From the NCBI GenBank assembly GCA_963762205.1, contig CAVXJZ010000003.1, positions 186,001 through 250,000 of the forward strand: 64,000 nucleotides of DNA, in the 5' to 3' direction. Positions 46,113 to 54,300 of this stretch are shown piece by piece. The notes beneath the pieces were generated by a model, which was not told the DNA's origin, ran no database searches, and saw only the letters and a list, made by a program, of their open reading frames with translations. Position 1 is the stretch's first letter, and each line of letters opens with the position of its first letter. The position numbers and the translations under genes are program-made. Source of the stretch: VRUE01 sp963762205 (GTDB lineage: Bacteria > Actinomycetota > Thermoleophilia > Solirubrobacterales > 70-9).

Positions 46113-46992
46113 ATGAGCACCGTGGTCGAGGGAGCGACGGAGTCGAGACGCGACGGAGAGGCGCGCAGCACCCTGCTGGCGGGCATCGGGGTGGACGAAC
46201 GGCGCCTCGAGCTCGCCGGGGTCTCGACCCTGGCGCTCGTCGGGGGTGAGGGGCCGCCGATCGTCCTCCTCCACGGCCCGGGGGAGTCGGCGGTGAAATG
46301 GATGCGGGTGCTGCCCGATCTGCTCGCGACGAACCGGGTGATCGCCCCCGACCTGCCCGCGCACGGAGGCTCGCAGGTGCCCGACGGCCGCTTCGACGCA
46401 GCAGCCGCGACGGCCTGGCTCGGGGAGTTGATCGAGGCGACCTGCCCGACGCCGCCGACCCTGGTCGGCCACGTCCTCGGGGGAGCGATCGCCGCCCGCT
46501 TCGCCGCCGGCCACTCCGATCGGATCGCCCGCCTCGTGCTCGTCGACAGCCTCGGGCTCGCCCGCTTCCGCCCGGCGCCGCGCTTCGCCGTGACCCTCTT
46601 CGGCTTCCTCGCCCGGCCCAGCGAGCGCAGCTACGACCGCTTCATGCGGCAGTGCTCCTACGACCTCGACGGCCTGCGCAGGGGAATGGGCGAGAGCTGG
46701 GGCCCCTTCGTCGCCTACAACCTCGAGCTCGCCCGGTCCCCGGCGGCCAAGGCCGCCGGCCGCCTGCTGCGCCGAGGTGGGCATCCCCCGGATCCCGGCG
46801 GAGGAGCTGGCCGGCATCGAGGCGCCGACGACCCTTATCTGGGGCCGCCAGGACCGCGCCAATCGCCTCCGCGTCGCCGAGCGCGCCTCCGCCCGCCACG
46901 GCTGGCCCCTGCACGTGATCGAGGACTGCGCCGACGATCCCGCCCGCGACCATCCCGAGGCGTTCCTGCGCGCGCTGCGCGCCGCGGCCTGA
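46113..46992 (+). CDS. Alpha/beta-hydrolase-fold protein lacking the nucleophile Ser, one frame break
   Basis: ATG 46113 follows AAAGGGG by 5 nt. The fold is clear: oxyanion loop LLHGPGESAVKW, strand RVIAPDLPAHGGS, nucleophile elbow LVGHVLGGAIAARFA, acid strand TTLIWGRQDRAN and the His in DDPARDHPEAFLRA. In the elbow the expected GHSxGG reads GHVLGG, and Val GTC cannot become Ser by one base change. The frame changes once near 46770, after which similarity continues to TGA 46990-46992. The protein may be non-catalytic, or the position may tolerate another mechanism. It follows the LuxR gene and precedes the NmrA-like gene. Confidence 0.78.
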
Positions 46993-47049
46993 GCCGGGCG
47001 AGCCGCCACTCCCGGGCGCCGGTATCGGCCTTCCTGGGAGACTGGCGGA

Positions 47050-48003
47050 ATGATCCTCGTCGCCGGCGCCACCAGCCAGGTCGGCAGGGCCGTCGTCGAC
47101 AGGCTGCTCGCCGAGGACCGCGACCTGCGCGTGCTCGTGCGCAGTGCCGAGGACGCCGCCCACTTCAAGGGGCTCGGTTGCGACGCCGTCGAGGGTGACA
47201 TCCGCGACCCGGCGGCGGTCCGCCGCGCCTGCGAGGGCGCGGAGACCGTCGTCTCGCTCATCGGGCGCCACTTCGCCCGCACCGAGAGGGGATTCTGGGA
47301 GGTCGACCACGAGGGCAACGTCGCCCTCGTCGACGCCGCGGAGCGCGCCGGCGTCGGGCGCTTCGTCCTGCTCTCGGCGCTCTGGTCCGACCGCGACCCG
47401 GGGCCGGTGATCTTCCGCGTCAAGCGCAGGGCCGAGGACCATCTGCTCGCCTCCGGCCTCGAGCACGCGATCCTGCGGCCGGCGACCTTCGCCTCCGGCC
47501 CCAGCAGCCTGATCGGCATCGTCGGGCCGACGGTCGAGCGCTGGGGAATCGCCCTCGTCCCGCGGCCGGACTCCAAGCCCATCTCCTTCATCGACCTCGA
47601 CGACCTCGCCGAGGCGCTGGTCAACGCGGCGCTGGAGCCGCGCCTCGCCAACCGGATCCTGGAGCTGGGCGGGAGCGAGGCGATCACGCTGGGCCAGGGC
47701 GCCGACCGGATCGCCCGCCGCCTCGGCCGACCCGCCCGCAAGGTTCGCTTCCCGCGCCCGGCCCTGCGGGCGCTGCGACCGCTCTCGCGGATGCTCGGCT
47801 TCGGCGCCTACGAGGCGATCCTCTTCTACGAGATGCTCGCCGACCGCGGCTTCCACCTCGCGCCGGGAGACGCCACCACGCGCGAGGTCCTCGGCCGGGA
47901 CCCCGTCTCCATCGACGCGGTGATCGACCGCTACTACTCCGAACGAGACCGCACTCCCTGGCGCGACTCGTTCTACGGCACCCTGCTGCTGCGCGCCTCC
48001 TAG
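47050..48003 (+). CDS. NmrA-like NAD(P)-binding protein
   Basis: The 317-residue protein starts at ATG 47050 after GGGAG. The N-terminal Rossmann motif is VAGATSQVGRAVVDRLL (GxxGxxG type). Then come LRVLVRSAEDAAHF, AVEGDIRDPAAVRRAC, ETVVSLIGRHFART and VGRFVLLSALW, as in atypical short-chain dehydrogenases of the NmrA/NAD-dependent epimerase group. A substrate-like domain completes it. The active-site Tyr-Lys pair of classical enzymes is not evident, so it may be a redox sensor or a reductase. It is the third gene of the LuxR-hydrolase-NmrA series. Confidence 0.82.
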   Translation: MILVAGATSQVGRAVVDRLLAEDRDLRVLVRSAEDAAHFKGLGCDAVEGDIRDPAAVRRACEGAETVVSLIGRHFARTERGFWEVDHEGNVALVDAAERAGVGRFVLLSALWSDRDPGPVIFRVKRRAEDHLLASGLEHAILRPATFASGPSSLIGIVGPTVERWGIALVPRPDSKPISFIDLDDLAEALVNAALEPRLANRILELGGSEAITLGQGADRIARRLGRPARKVRFPRPALRALRPLSRMLGFGAYEAILFYEMLADRGFHLAPGDATTREVLGRDPVSIDAVIDRYYSERDRTPWRDSFYGTLLLRAS

Positions 48004-48097
48004 ACATAGATGGTCGATTCCAGGGCGACAGCCGTGGAATCGGCGACGATCCGCTGCCCATTGACTCGCCTCCACACTGTTTGCGCTGGCGACTCTG

Positions 48098-48146
48098 TTG
48101 CGCTGGCGACTTTCCGACGCATACGGTCGGAAAGTCGCCAGCGCAA
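48098..48146. repeat. Perfect 21-bp inverted repeat in a convergent intergenic gap
   Basis: Arms 48098-48118 and 48126-48146 are exact inverted copies around a 7-nt centre GCATACG. The first part of the left arm, TTGCGCTGGCGACT, also occurs as a near-copy directly upstream at 48080-48094. It lies between the NmrA-like and redoxin stops. It could be a bidirectional terminator hairpin without a T-run, or a remnant of a small mobile repeat. Confidence 0.75.
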
Positions 48147-48236
48147 CTCGTCAGGCGGCCGGATGAGCGACGAGGGGATCGCCGCTAACCGGGCGGTCGC
48201 GCGAGCGATCACCAGGGCGTGGGATCAACCATTCAT

Positions 48237-49124
48237 CTAGACCTGGGCCGGGCCGGCCTCAGCTGACGGCACGGCGCCGCGCAGGGCGGCGATGACCGTC
48301 TCGGGCGTCGGCCGCACGCGGTAGTTGTCGGTCTGGTCGGCGAAGACGATGCGGCCCTCGCCGTCGGTGACGACCAGCGTCGGCAGGACCGTGTCGCTCT
48401 CGTAGCCGAGCAATCCCGCCGGGGTGCCGTCCTCGTTCTCGATCCCGAGCCGCCGCGCCGCGACCAAGCCCTCGTCGCGCAGATAGCGGAAGGCGACGTC
48501 GTGACGGGCGGCGAGGGCGCGGGTGTGGGCGTCGTCCTGGGGGCTGACCAGGGCGACCTGCGCTCCCAGCGCCTCGACCTCGCGCCAGCGGTCGGCGATC
48601 TCGCCGATCTGGGCCATGCAGAGCGGGCACCAGTTGCCGCGGTAGAAGAGCAGCACGGTGGGCCTGCCGCGCAGCTGCGAGGCCGTAACCAGGCCGCGAC
48701 CGTGCTCGAGGAAGGACAGCTCGTCGGGGAGCTTCGCCCCGACGGCAAGCGCCGCCGAGGGCTCGCGCCCGAACCACGAGTACCAGCGGGTGTAGGCGAG
48801 CCAGGCGAGGGACTCGGCGGCGGCGAGCGCCCAGCCGATCGGATGGCGCCGCCCGAACCGCAGGCCGAGGCCGACTCCGACCGCGCTCGCCGCCCTGAGG
48901 CCGACCAGGTCCGGGCTCGTGCGCGCCGCCGGTCGCAGAAATCCCCGGGCGAAGTAGGCGCCGGGGAGGGCGTGGACAGTCGCGATCAGCGCCCAGCCGG
49001 CGCGGTCGCCACGCGGCCCGCGAGCCGCCCGGCGAAGGGCGTCGAGGGCGAGCAGCGGCGGCACCGAGGCGAACAGCGAAACGAACGCCTGCCTGGCGGT
49101 ACGGGGTGGGACGACACGAGGCAC
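48237..49124 (-). CDS. Membrane-anchored redoxin (AhpC/TSA-like)
   Basis: About 295 residues from GTG 49124. The start is uncertain: the frame stays open to TTG 49223. The N-terminal third has hydrophobic segments (FVSLFASVPPLLALDALRR, WALIATVHALPGAYFARG, WALAAAESLAWLAY) that would anchor it in the membrane. The C-terminal part is a thioredoxin fold with FYRGNWCPLCMAQI (a CxxC active site), VALVSPQDDAHTRALAA and LPTLVVTDGEGRIVFADQTD. This is a peroxiredoxin-like disulphide reductase domain facing one side of the membrane. The redox partner is not known. It is convergent with the NmrA-like gene and divergent from the tandem TetR. Confidence 0.8.
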   Translation of the reverse strand: MPRVVPPRTARQAFVSLFASVPPLLALDALRRAARGPRGDRAGWALIATVHALPGAYFARGFLRPAARTSPDLVGLRAASAVGVGLGLRFGRRHPIGWALAAAESLAWLAYTRWYSWFGREPSAALAVGAKLPDELSFLEHGRGLVTASQLRGRPTVLLFYRGNWCPLCMAQIGEIADRWREVEALGAQVALVSPQDDAHTRALAARHDVAFRYLRDEGLVAARRLGIENEDGTPAGLLGYESDTVLPTLVVTDGEGRIVFADQTDNYRVRPTPETVIAALRGAVPSAEAGPAQV

Positions 49125-49201
49125 GCGGGGATCATCGCCGATGCGGCCGCCAGAGGTGAGTGACGACAGCCATCGAGGCCGCCATGGAGACACTCTTGTC
49201 T

Positions 49202-49223
49202 TTGGAACCCTGGCGGGTTCCAA
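49202..49223. promoter_or_regulatory. Inverted repeat, possible TetR operator
   Basis: TTGGAACCC (49202-49210) and GGGTTCCAA (49215-49223) are exact inverted copies 4 nt apart. They lie in the divergent gap between the redoxin and tandem-TetR genes. A partial half-site TTGGAACC recurs at 49356-49363. Confidence 0.5.
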
Positions 49224-49348
49224 GGAGAGGCGAATCGGCCGGCCGGCTGTAAATGAATAAGAACGTCCACAGTCCGTTAGACTGGGTCTGGTCTCTCCGG
49301 CGGCTACACTGGCCGCCAGGGAGCGCCTCTACAAAGGAGGCCACAGGG

Positions 49349-49402
49349 ATGAGAATTGGAACCGCGGCTAGTCGTAGGAATTCGGCTCTGCAATGGGGCT
49401 GA
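49349..49402 (+). CDS. Possible 17-residue leader ORF overlapping the tandem-TetR start
   Basis: ATG 49349 is preceded by AAAGGAGG (49333-49340) at a spacing of 8 nt, the best ribosome site in the area. It encodes MRIGTAASRRNSALQWG and its TGA overlaps the TetR ATG by 10 nt. It may couple translation, or it may be the real N-terminus if a base is missing. Its first residues resemble the start of A3 (VRIGTSARA). Confidence 0.3.
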   Translation: MRIGTAASRRNSALQWG

Positions 49403-50769
49403 AAGAAGAATACGTACCGAGCTATGGTGGGGTCCGCATGGGCGGGAAGAGCGGCGGTGCGATGGACGGCAAGGGGGTGCGCACACCCTGGGGGGACGCT
49501 GCCGATCTGCGTGCGATGAAAATGCGCCCGGGCCGAGGCAACTCGCCCGAGGAGTCCGACCGCAGCCAGCGCGAGCGGCTCTTCGGGGCGATCGTCGCGC
49601 TCAGCGCCGAGCAGGGCTACGAGGCGACCAAGATCGCCGATCTGGTCAAGCTCGCCGGGGTCTCGCGCGCCGCCTTCTACGAGCACTTCCGCGACAAGCA
49701 GGAGTGCCTGCTCGCCACCGTCGACGCCCTGATCGAGCCGACGATCGCGCTGATCGAGCGCGCCGAGGACGCGCCGACCGGTGAGGCACGGGTGCGTCAG
49801 GCGATCGAAGCCTTCCTCACCCTCGTCGCCCGCCAGCCGGCGGCCTCGAAGGTCACCTTCATCGAGGTCTACGCCGCCGGGGACGAGGGTGAGGCGGAGG
49901 TCGAGAAGCTGCTCGACACCTTCGAGCACTTCGGCGTCAGCCAGCTCAATGAGATCCCCGGCCGTAAGGGCATGCCGCCGCAGATCGTGAGGGCGATGCT
50001 GGGCGGCTTCCAGAAGGTGATCCAGAAGCGCCTCTACTCCGACGAAGCCGATCAGCTGCCGCGCCTCAGCGAGGACATCGCCACCTGGGGCCTCTCCTAC
50101 CCGGCGCCGCCCGGCCCCCTGCAGGGCCCCAAACGGCGCGGCCGCAAGCCGAAGTCCTTCAGCGAGCGCCAGGCCGTCGCCCACCCGCCGGAGCGGGTGC
50201 TGCGGGCGCTGGCGGCGATCGTCGCCGAGAAGGGCTACGCGGCGACCAAGGTCGCCGAGGTGGTCGAGCGCGCCGGCACCTCCCAGCGGGTCTTCTACGG
50301 CCACTTCGAAAACAAGGAGGACGCCTTCCTCGCCGCCCTCGACAGCGGCTCGGCGCAGATGCTGAGCCTCGTCCTGCCCGCCTTCCGGCGGGCGAAGAGC
50401 TGGGAGGAGTCGGTGCGCGCCGCCTACGAGGCGATGTTCTCCTTCGGCATCGAAGAGCCCGAGTACACGAAGCTCGGCGCGGTCGAGATGTACACGGTCG
50501 GCCGCCGCGCGCTGCAGACCCGCGACACCGTCATGGAAGGGCTCGAGGCGCTGCTCGCCCCCGGCTACGAGCTGGCCCCGCAGACCCCCCCGATCGCCGC
50601 CGAGGCGATCGGGGGCGCGATCTACGCCCTGATCCACGACCAGGTCAAGCGCAAAGGGCCGGAGAGCATGCCGGAGCTGGCGCCGATGGCCACCTACATG
50701 ACCCTCGCCCCCTTCATCGGCGCCGAGCGCGCCTACGAGCGGGCGATGGAAGAGTCGGAGAAGTGGTGA
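49393..50769 (+). CDS. Tandem TetR regulator with two HTH domains (intact)
   Basis: The 458-residue protein starts at ATG 49393; ATG 49438 is an alternative. After GVRTPWGDAADLRAMKMRPG comes a first TetR HTH (RERLFGAIVALSAEQGYEAT, AGVSRAAFYEHFRDKQE) and a ligand domain with PAASKVTFIEVYAAG. A Lys/Arg linker (KRRGRKPKSFSERQ) leads to a second complete HTH (RVLRALAAIVAEKGYAATKV, AGTSQRVFYGHFENKED) and a second ligand domain with GAVEMYTVGRRALQTRDTVM. Usual TetR proteins have about 200 residues and act as dimers. This one could be a covalent dimer binding asymmetric or paired operators. It is codirectional with cassette 3 and 113 nt upstream of promoter E, so it probably controls cassette 3. Confidence 0.88.
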   Translation: MGLKEEYVPSYGGVRMGGKSGGAMDGKGVRTPWGDAADLRAMKMRPGRGNSPEESDRSQRERLFGAIVALSAEQGYEATKIADLVKLAGVSRAAFYEHFRDKQECLLATVDALIEPTIALIERAEDAPTGEARVRQAIEAFLTLVARQPAASKVTFIEVYAAGDEGEAEVEKLLDTFEHFGVSQLNEIPGRKGMPPQIVRAMLGGFQKVIQKRLYSDEADQLPRLSEDIATWGLSYPAPPGPLQGPKRRGRKPKSFSERQAVAHPPERVLRALAAIVAEKGYAATKVAEVVERAGTSQRVFYGHFENKEDAFLAALDSGSAQMLSLVLPAFRRAKSWEESVRAAYEAMFSFGIEEPEYTKLGAVEMYTVGRRALQTRDTVMEGLEALLAPGYELAPQTPPIAAEAIGGAIYALIHDQVKRKGPESMPELAPMATYMTLAPFIGAERAYERAMEESEKW

Positions 50770-50881
50770 GCGGGCCTTCCGGTACGCTGGGAACCTTTCT
50801 TGACCGAGATTTATTCAATCCGCTAACTCAATTCTAGAGCCAAAAACCACCCCTCCCTCATAACCGCTCGTCAACAAACGC

Positions 50882-50910
50882 TTGACATAGCGGTATAGAC
50901 CTGTTCTCAT
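50882..50910 (+). promoter_or_regulatory. Promoter E of the shared set, drives cassette 3
   Basis: TTGACA at 50882-50887, a 17-nt spacer and TCTCAT at 50905-50910 preceded by TGT. It shares GGTAT and CTGTTCTCAT with promoter D. The expected start is near 50917, about 425 nt before A5. Confidence 0.78.
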
Positions 50911-51224
50911 TACGGCCGTCCGAGGGGAGGGCATTCGCACCCTGGGAAGGGGAACAGGCGAAGCGTCCCGAGGACGGGAGAAGAGAAAACGGCCGCCCGG
51001 CCAGCTAGGGGATCCGCAAGGGGATTTACGCGGGGTCAGGGCAAGGGCAGGCGGCTCGGGACACGGAGGAGAGCGAGTGAGGAACGCGGGATCGCGGTTC
51101 GCCGGTTCGACTCGAGCGAGGGGCAAGGCTCTAGCCACACGCGGCGTTACCGGTTCGAGCTGCGCGCACCCACCTGCTTCCCGTTGGAGTCGTGGGTCCG
51201 GCGAAGGGACCCTATCGCCGACGC

Positions 51225-51342
51225 AAGGGATTGCGGTGGGGTTCAGACGGTGCGAGGACCGGTCGGCCCCGCCAAAGGGAGGGCCGGGAAGCGGACCCTC
51301 GAGTTCCGTTCGGAGGCCTCCCGGCGGTCCTGGGGGACAGAC
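51225..51342 (+). promoter_or_regulatory. Conserved structured leader block before A5
   Basis: GTTCAGACGG (51241-51250), GGTCGG (51261-51266) and AGGGCCGG (51280-51287) match the leader at 17109-17158 in the same order. The hairpin GGCCC/GGGCC is conserved with a C-to-T change that keeps pairing. The block ends in TGGGGGAC, which is also the ribosome site for ATG 51343. Confidence 0.5.
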
Positions 51343-54300
51343 ATGGGAGCGACAGAAGGGATGAGGAACGTGAAGACACCGTCTACGACGGCGCCGGACT
51401 TCGATTCAGCCCGCCGGGGCAGCGCTGGGCAACCGGCGTCGACACGTCAGCTCTCGGCCGCCCGCAGCAGGCAGCGCATTCGCGTTGCGCTTGCCATCGG
51501 CCTCGCATCGATCTTCACGACCCTCTGCACGGTCCCCAACGCCATGGCCGCCTTGGGAGTGATCGGCTACTCGGACGGGCCCGGCGGCAGCAGCTTCGAC
51601 TTCAACTGGAATGGCACCGGCGGAGCCTCCGCCGGCGACATCTACGGCAGCGGGCTAACCACCCAGCAGATCTCCAAGAACGAGGAGCTGAAGCGCACCT
51701 GGGGCCTGGACGTCGTCGAATCGGGCCCGCACAACTCGAATGAGACGCAGGCGGTCCGAGTCCAGGCCACCGGCGGCACCTTCACCCTGTCCTTCGGAGG
51801 CGAGACCACTCCGCCACTCCCATACGATTCCACGGCAGCCGCCGTTGAATCTGCCCTGAACGCCCTTCCCTCCATCGGTGGAGTCGGAGGAGCCGTCAAC
51901 GTCACCGGCGGGCCCGGGGATCTCAACGGTACATCTCCATACCTGGTTTCGTTCGGCGGGGTCCAGGGCGGCGTCGACCAGCCGCTCATAGAACCTTCCG
52001 ACGCGCTGCTCACCGGACCCAGCGCCAACGCCTTCACGGCAACCACGAACCCGGGTGGGACCGGCTTCGAGGTCTGCGAACCGGAATCGGGCGACATTTG
52101 CAAGTCGGCGACCGAGGCCTTCCCCGACAGCTTTCTCGCCGGCGGGATCGGCGGTGAAAACAATGTGGCCGTCGACCAAGTGTCCGGCGACGTGTACATC
52201 AGCAATACCAGGCACGGAGTCAACAAATACTCAGCCAACGGGGACTTCCTGCTCTCCTTCGGCCACGACGTCGTCGCGATCGGTCCCCACGACGGAAACG
52301 TGGATCAGAAAGTCCGGCTCCAGGTCAAGGCGACCGGCGGCACGTACACCATCGGCATCTTCCTGAGCGGGTTCGGCACCCAGACCTCCGGCCCGATTCC
52401 GTACGACGCTCCTCCTGCCGAAGTGGCGGAAAAGGTCAACGCGATCACCAGCATGGAAGAAAACCGAATCCTGGTGACGGCAACAGGGGGTCCCGGGAAC
52501 GAAACGGGAGCGACCCCATACATCCTCACATTCGGCGGCACCCGCGCCGGCGACGAAATGCAGACCGTCTCGACGAACTCGACCGGTCTGCTCGGCTCCC
52601 CGAAGATCGCAACGGCGCAGGTAATTCAGGCGGGCGGGAGTCCGGAGGTATGTACGCCGTCCGACGCGTGCAAGCAGTCCGTGGACAACGAAGGCGCGGC
52701 GGGATCCTTCCGCGGAGGAGGACCGATCGCGGTCGCACCCCCCGGTTCGCCGAATGAAGGAAACATCCTCATTGGAGACACCGGATTCAACGTCAACGTC
52801 CCCGGCCAGAGAATCGTCGAATACACGCCTGACGGGGCGTTTATCAGGGCGTTCGGCGGGGACACCGTGGCGACCGGGCCCCATGACAGCGCACAGGACG
52901 AGCAGCAGACGGTCACGGTCAAAGGAACCGGCGGAGCCTACTCGCTCTCCTACCGAGGCATCACAAGCGGCGCCGTCGGCACCGGCAACCTCGTCTCGGG
53001 TTCGAAAGTGGTCACGAACCTCATCGTGGGGACCGGCAACTTCGAATCCGGCGGCGAACCCAACGGCGAATTCAACGTCGGCGAAGTAATCACCGGTACC
53101 GGCATACCGGCGGGTACGACGATCACGGCTGTTACTCCGATCAGCCTGGAAATGTCCGCGAACGCAACTTCCACCGGATCGAACAGGGCGCTGAAAGGCA
53201 GCGACATCCCCTACAACGCCACGCCGGCGGAAGTCAAGCAATCGATCGAGGGGATATCGACCATCAGTCGCGTCGGCGGTGAAGTCACCGTCACGGGCGG
53301 ACCAGGTGATTTGACCGGTTCGACGCCATACACCGTGACGTTTACCGGCCCACTGTCCGGCGACGACCTTGTGCCGATGACCTCCGACACCACCGCGCTG
53401 AGCATCTCGAGCGGGACGAAAGCGGTGACGATCGGCACGGCGACCCAAGGTGGGGAATTCGAGGTCTGCGTCCCGGCCGAAGGCGATGCCTGCAAAGGCG
53501 GCGCGACCGAACGCGAAACGATCGGCTTCCTCGACGACCAGGCAATTTCGGTCAACGAGAACACCGCCGGCGAAATATTCGTGGTGGACGGAACCCGAAC
53601 GGAAGCCACCGCAGGAGCAGGGCGCGTTCAGAAGTTCACGCCGGCCGGTGGCTCCGATCTCACCCCATCGGTCATCGGTCAGGACCAGGTCCAGGAAGTC
53701 ACCGTGAATGCCGGGTCGGGCACGTTCCGGCTCGCGCTCCCCACGCCGGAGGTGCAGGCAAACGGCAAATTCGTGACCGGCTCGGCGACGCTCACGAACG
53801 TCAAAGTCTTTCCCGAAACCGCCCTACTGGGTATCGGTCAGCCGCTTTACGGACAGAACCTGATTCCCGACGACACCTCCATCGAATCCTTCGATGGCGT
53901 GGGGCACACGCTCACGATGTCCCAACCCTCGACCGGAGGCAGCAACAACAACCAGACATTCTGGATGAACCGCTTGTATGCGACGGGCGACCTGCCCTAC
54001 AACGCCTCTGCCGGAGAAGTCGAAACCGCTCTCAACGAACTCGAACCCTTCGGATCAGGCTGCTGCTCCGTCACGGTGTCGGGCGGTCCAGGCGGCCCGG
54101 GTGGCGGCACGCCTTACACCATCACCTTCGATGGGGGTCGCTATCAGTACTCGGATCAACTCCGCCTGATCGGGGACGATGGGTCCGTAGCCCTCAGCGG
54201 CGGGACCGGTCCCGGCGCAGATGACGTGACCACGGCGGTCGCCACCCATGGCGGTCCGAGAGGGACCTACTACCGGAGGTTCGTCGGGACCGAGGGAACC

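Larger units (their letters stand above)
50770..51342 (+). other. Control region and leader of cassette 3
   Basis: This holds promoter E (50882-50910) and a GC-rich transcribed leader. The first part (50930-50970) loosely resembles the start of the cassette 2 leader, and the last 118 nt carry the conserved leader block. An open frame 51077-51364 with a good ribosome site (GGAGGAGAGCGA) ends ATGA at an in-frame ATG of A5. Its coding status is doubtful. Confidence 0.5.

Noticed and set aside
48010..48240. Plus-strand open frame of 76 codons
   Set aside because: It spans the perfect inverted repeat, has no ribosome site and no homology, so it is probably non-coding.
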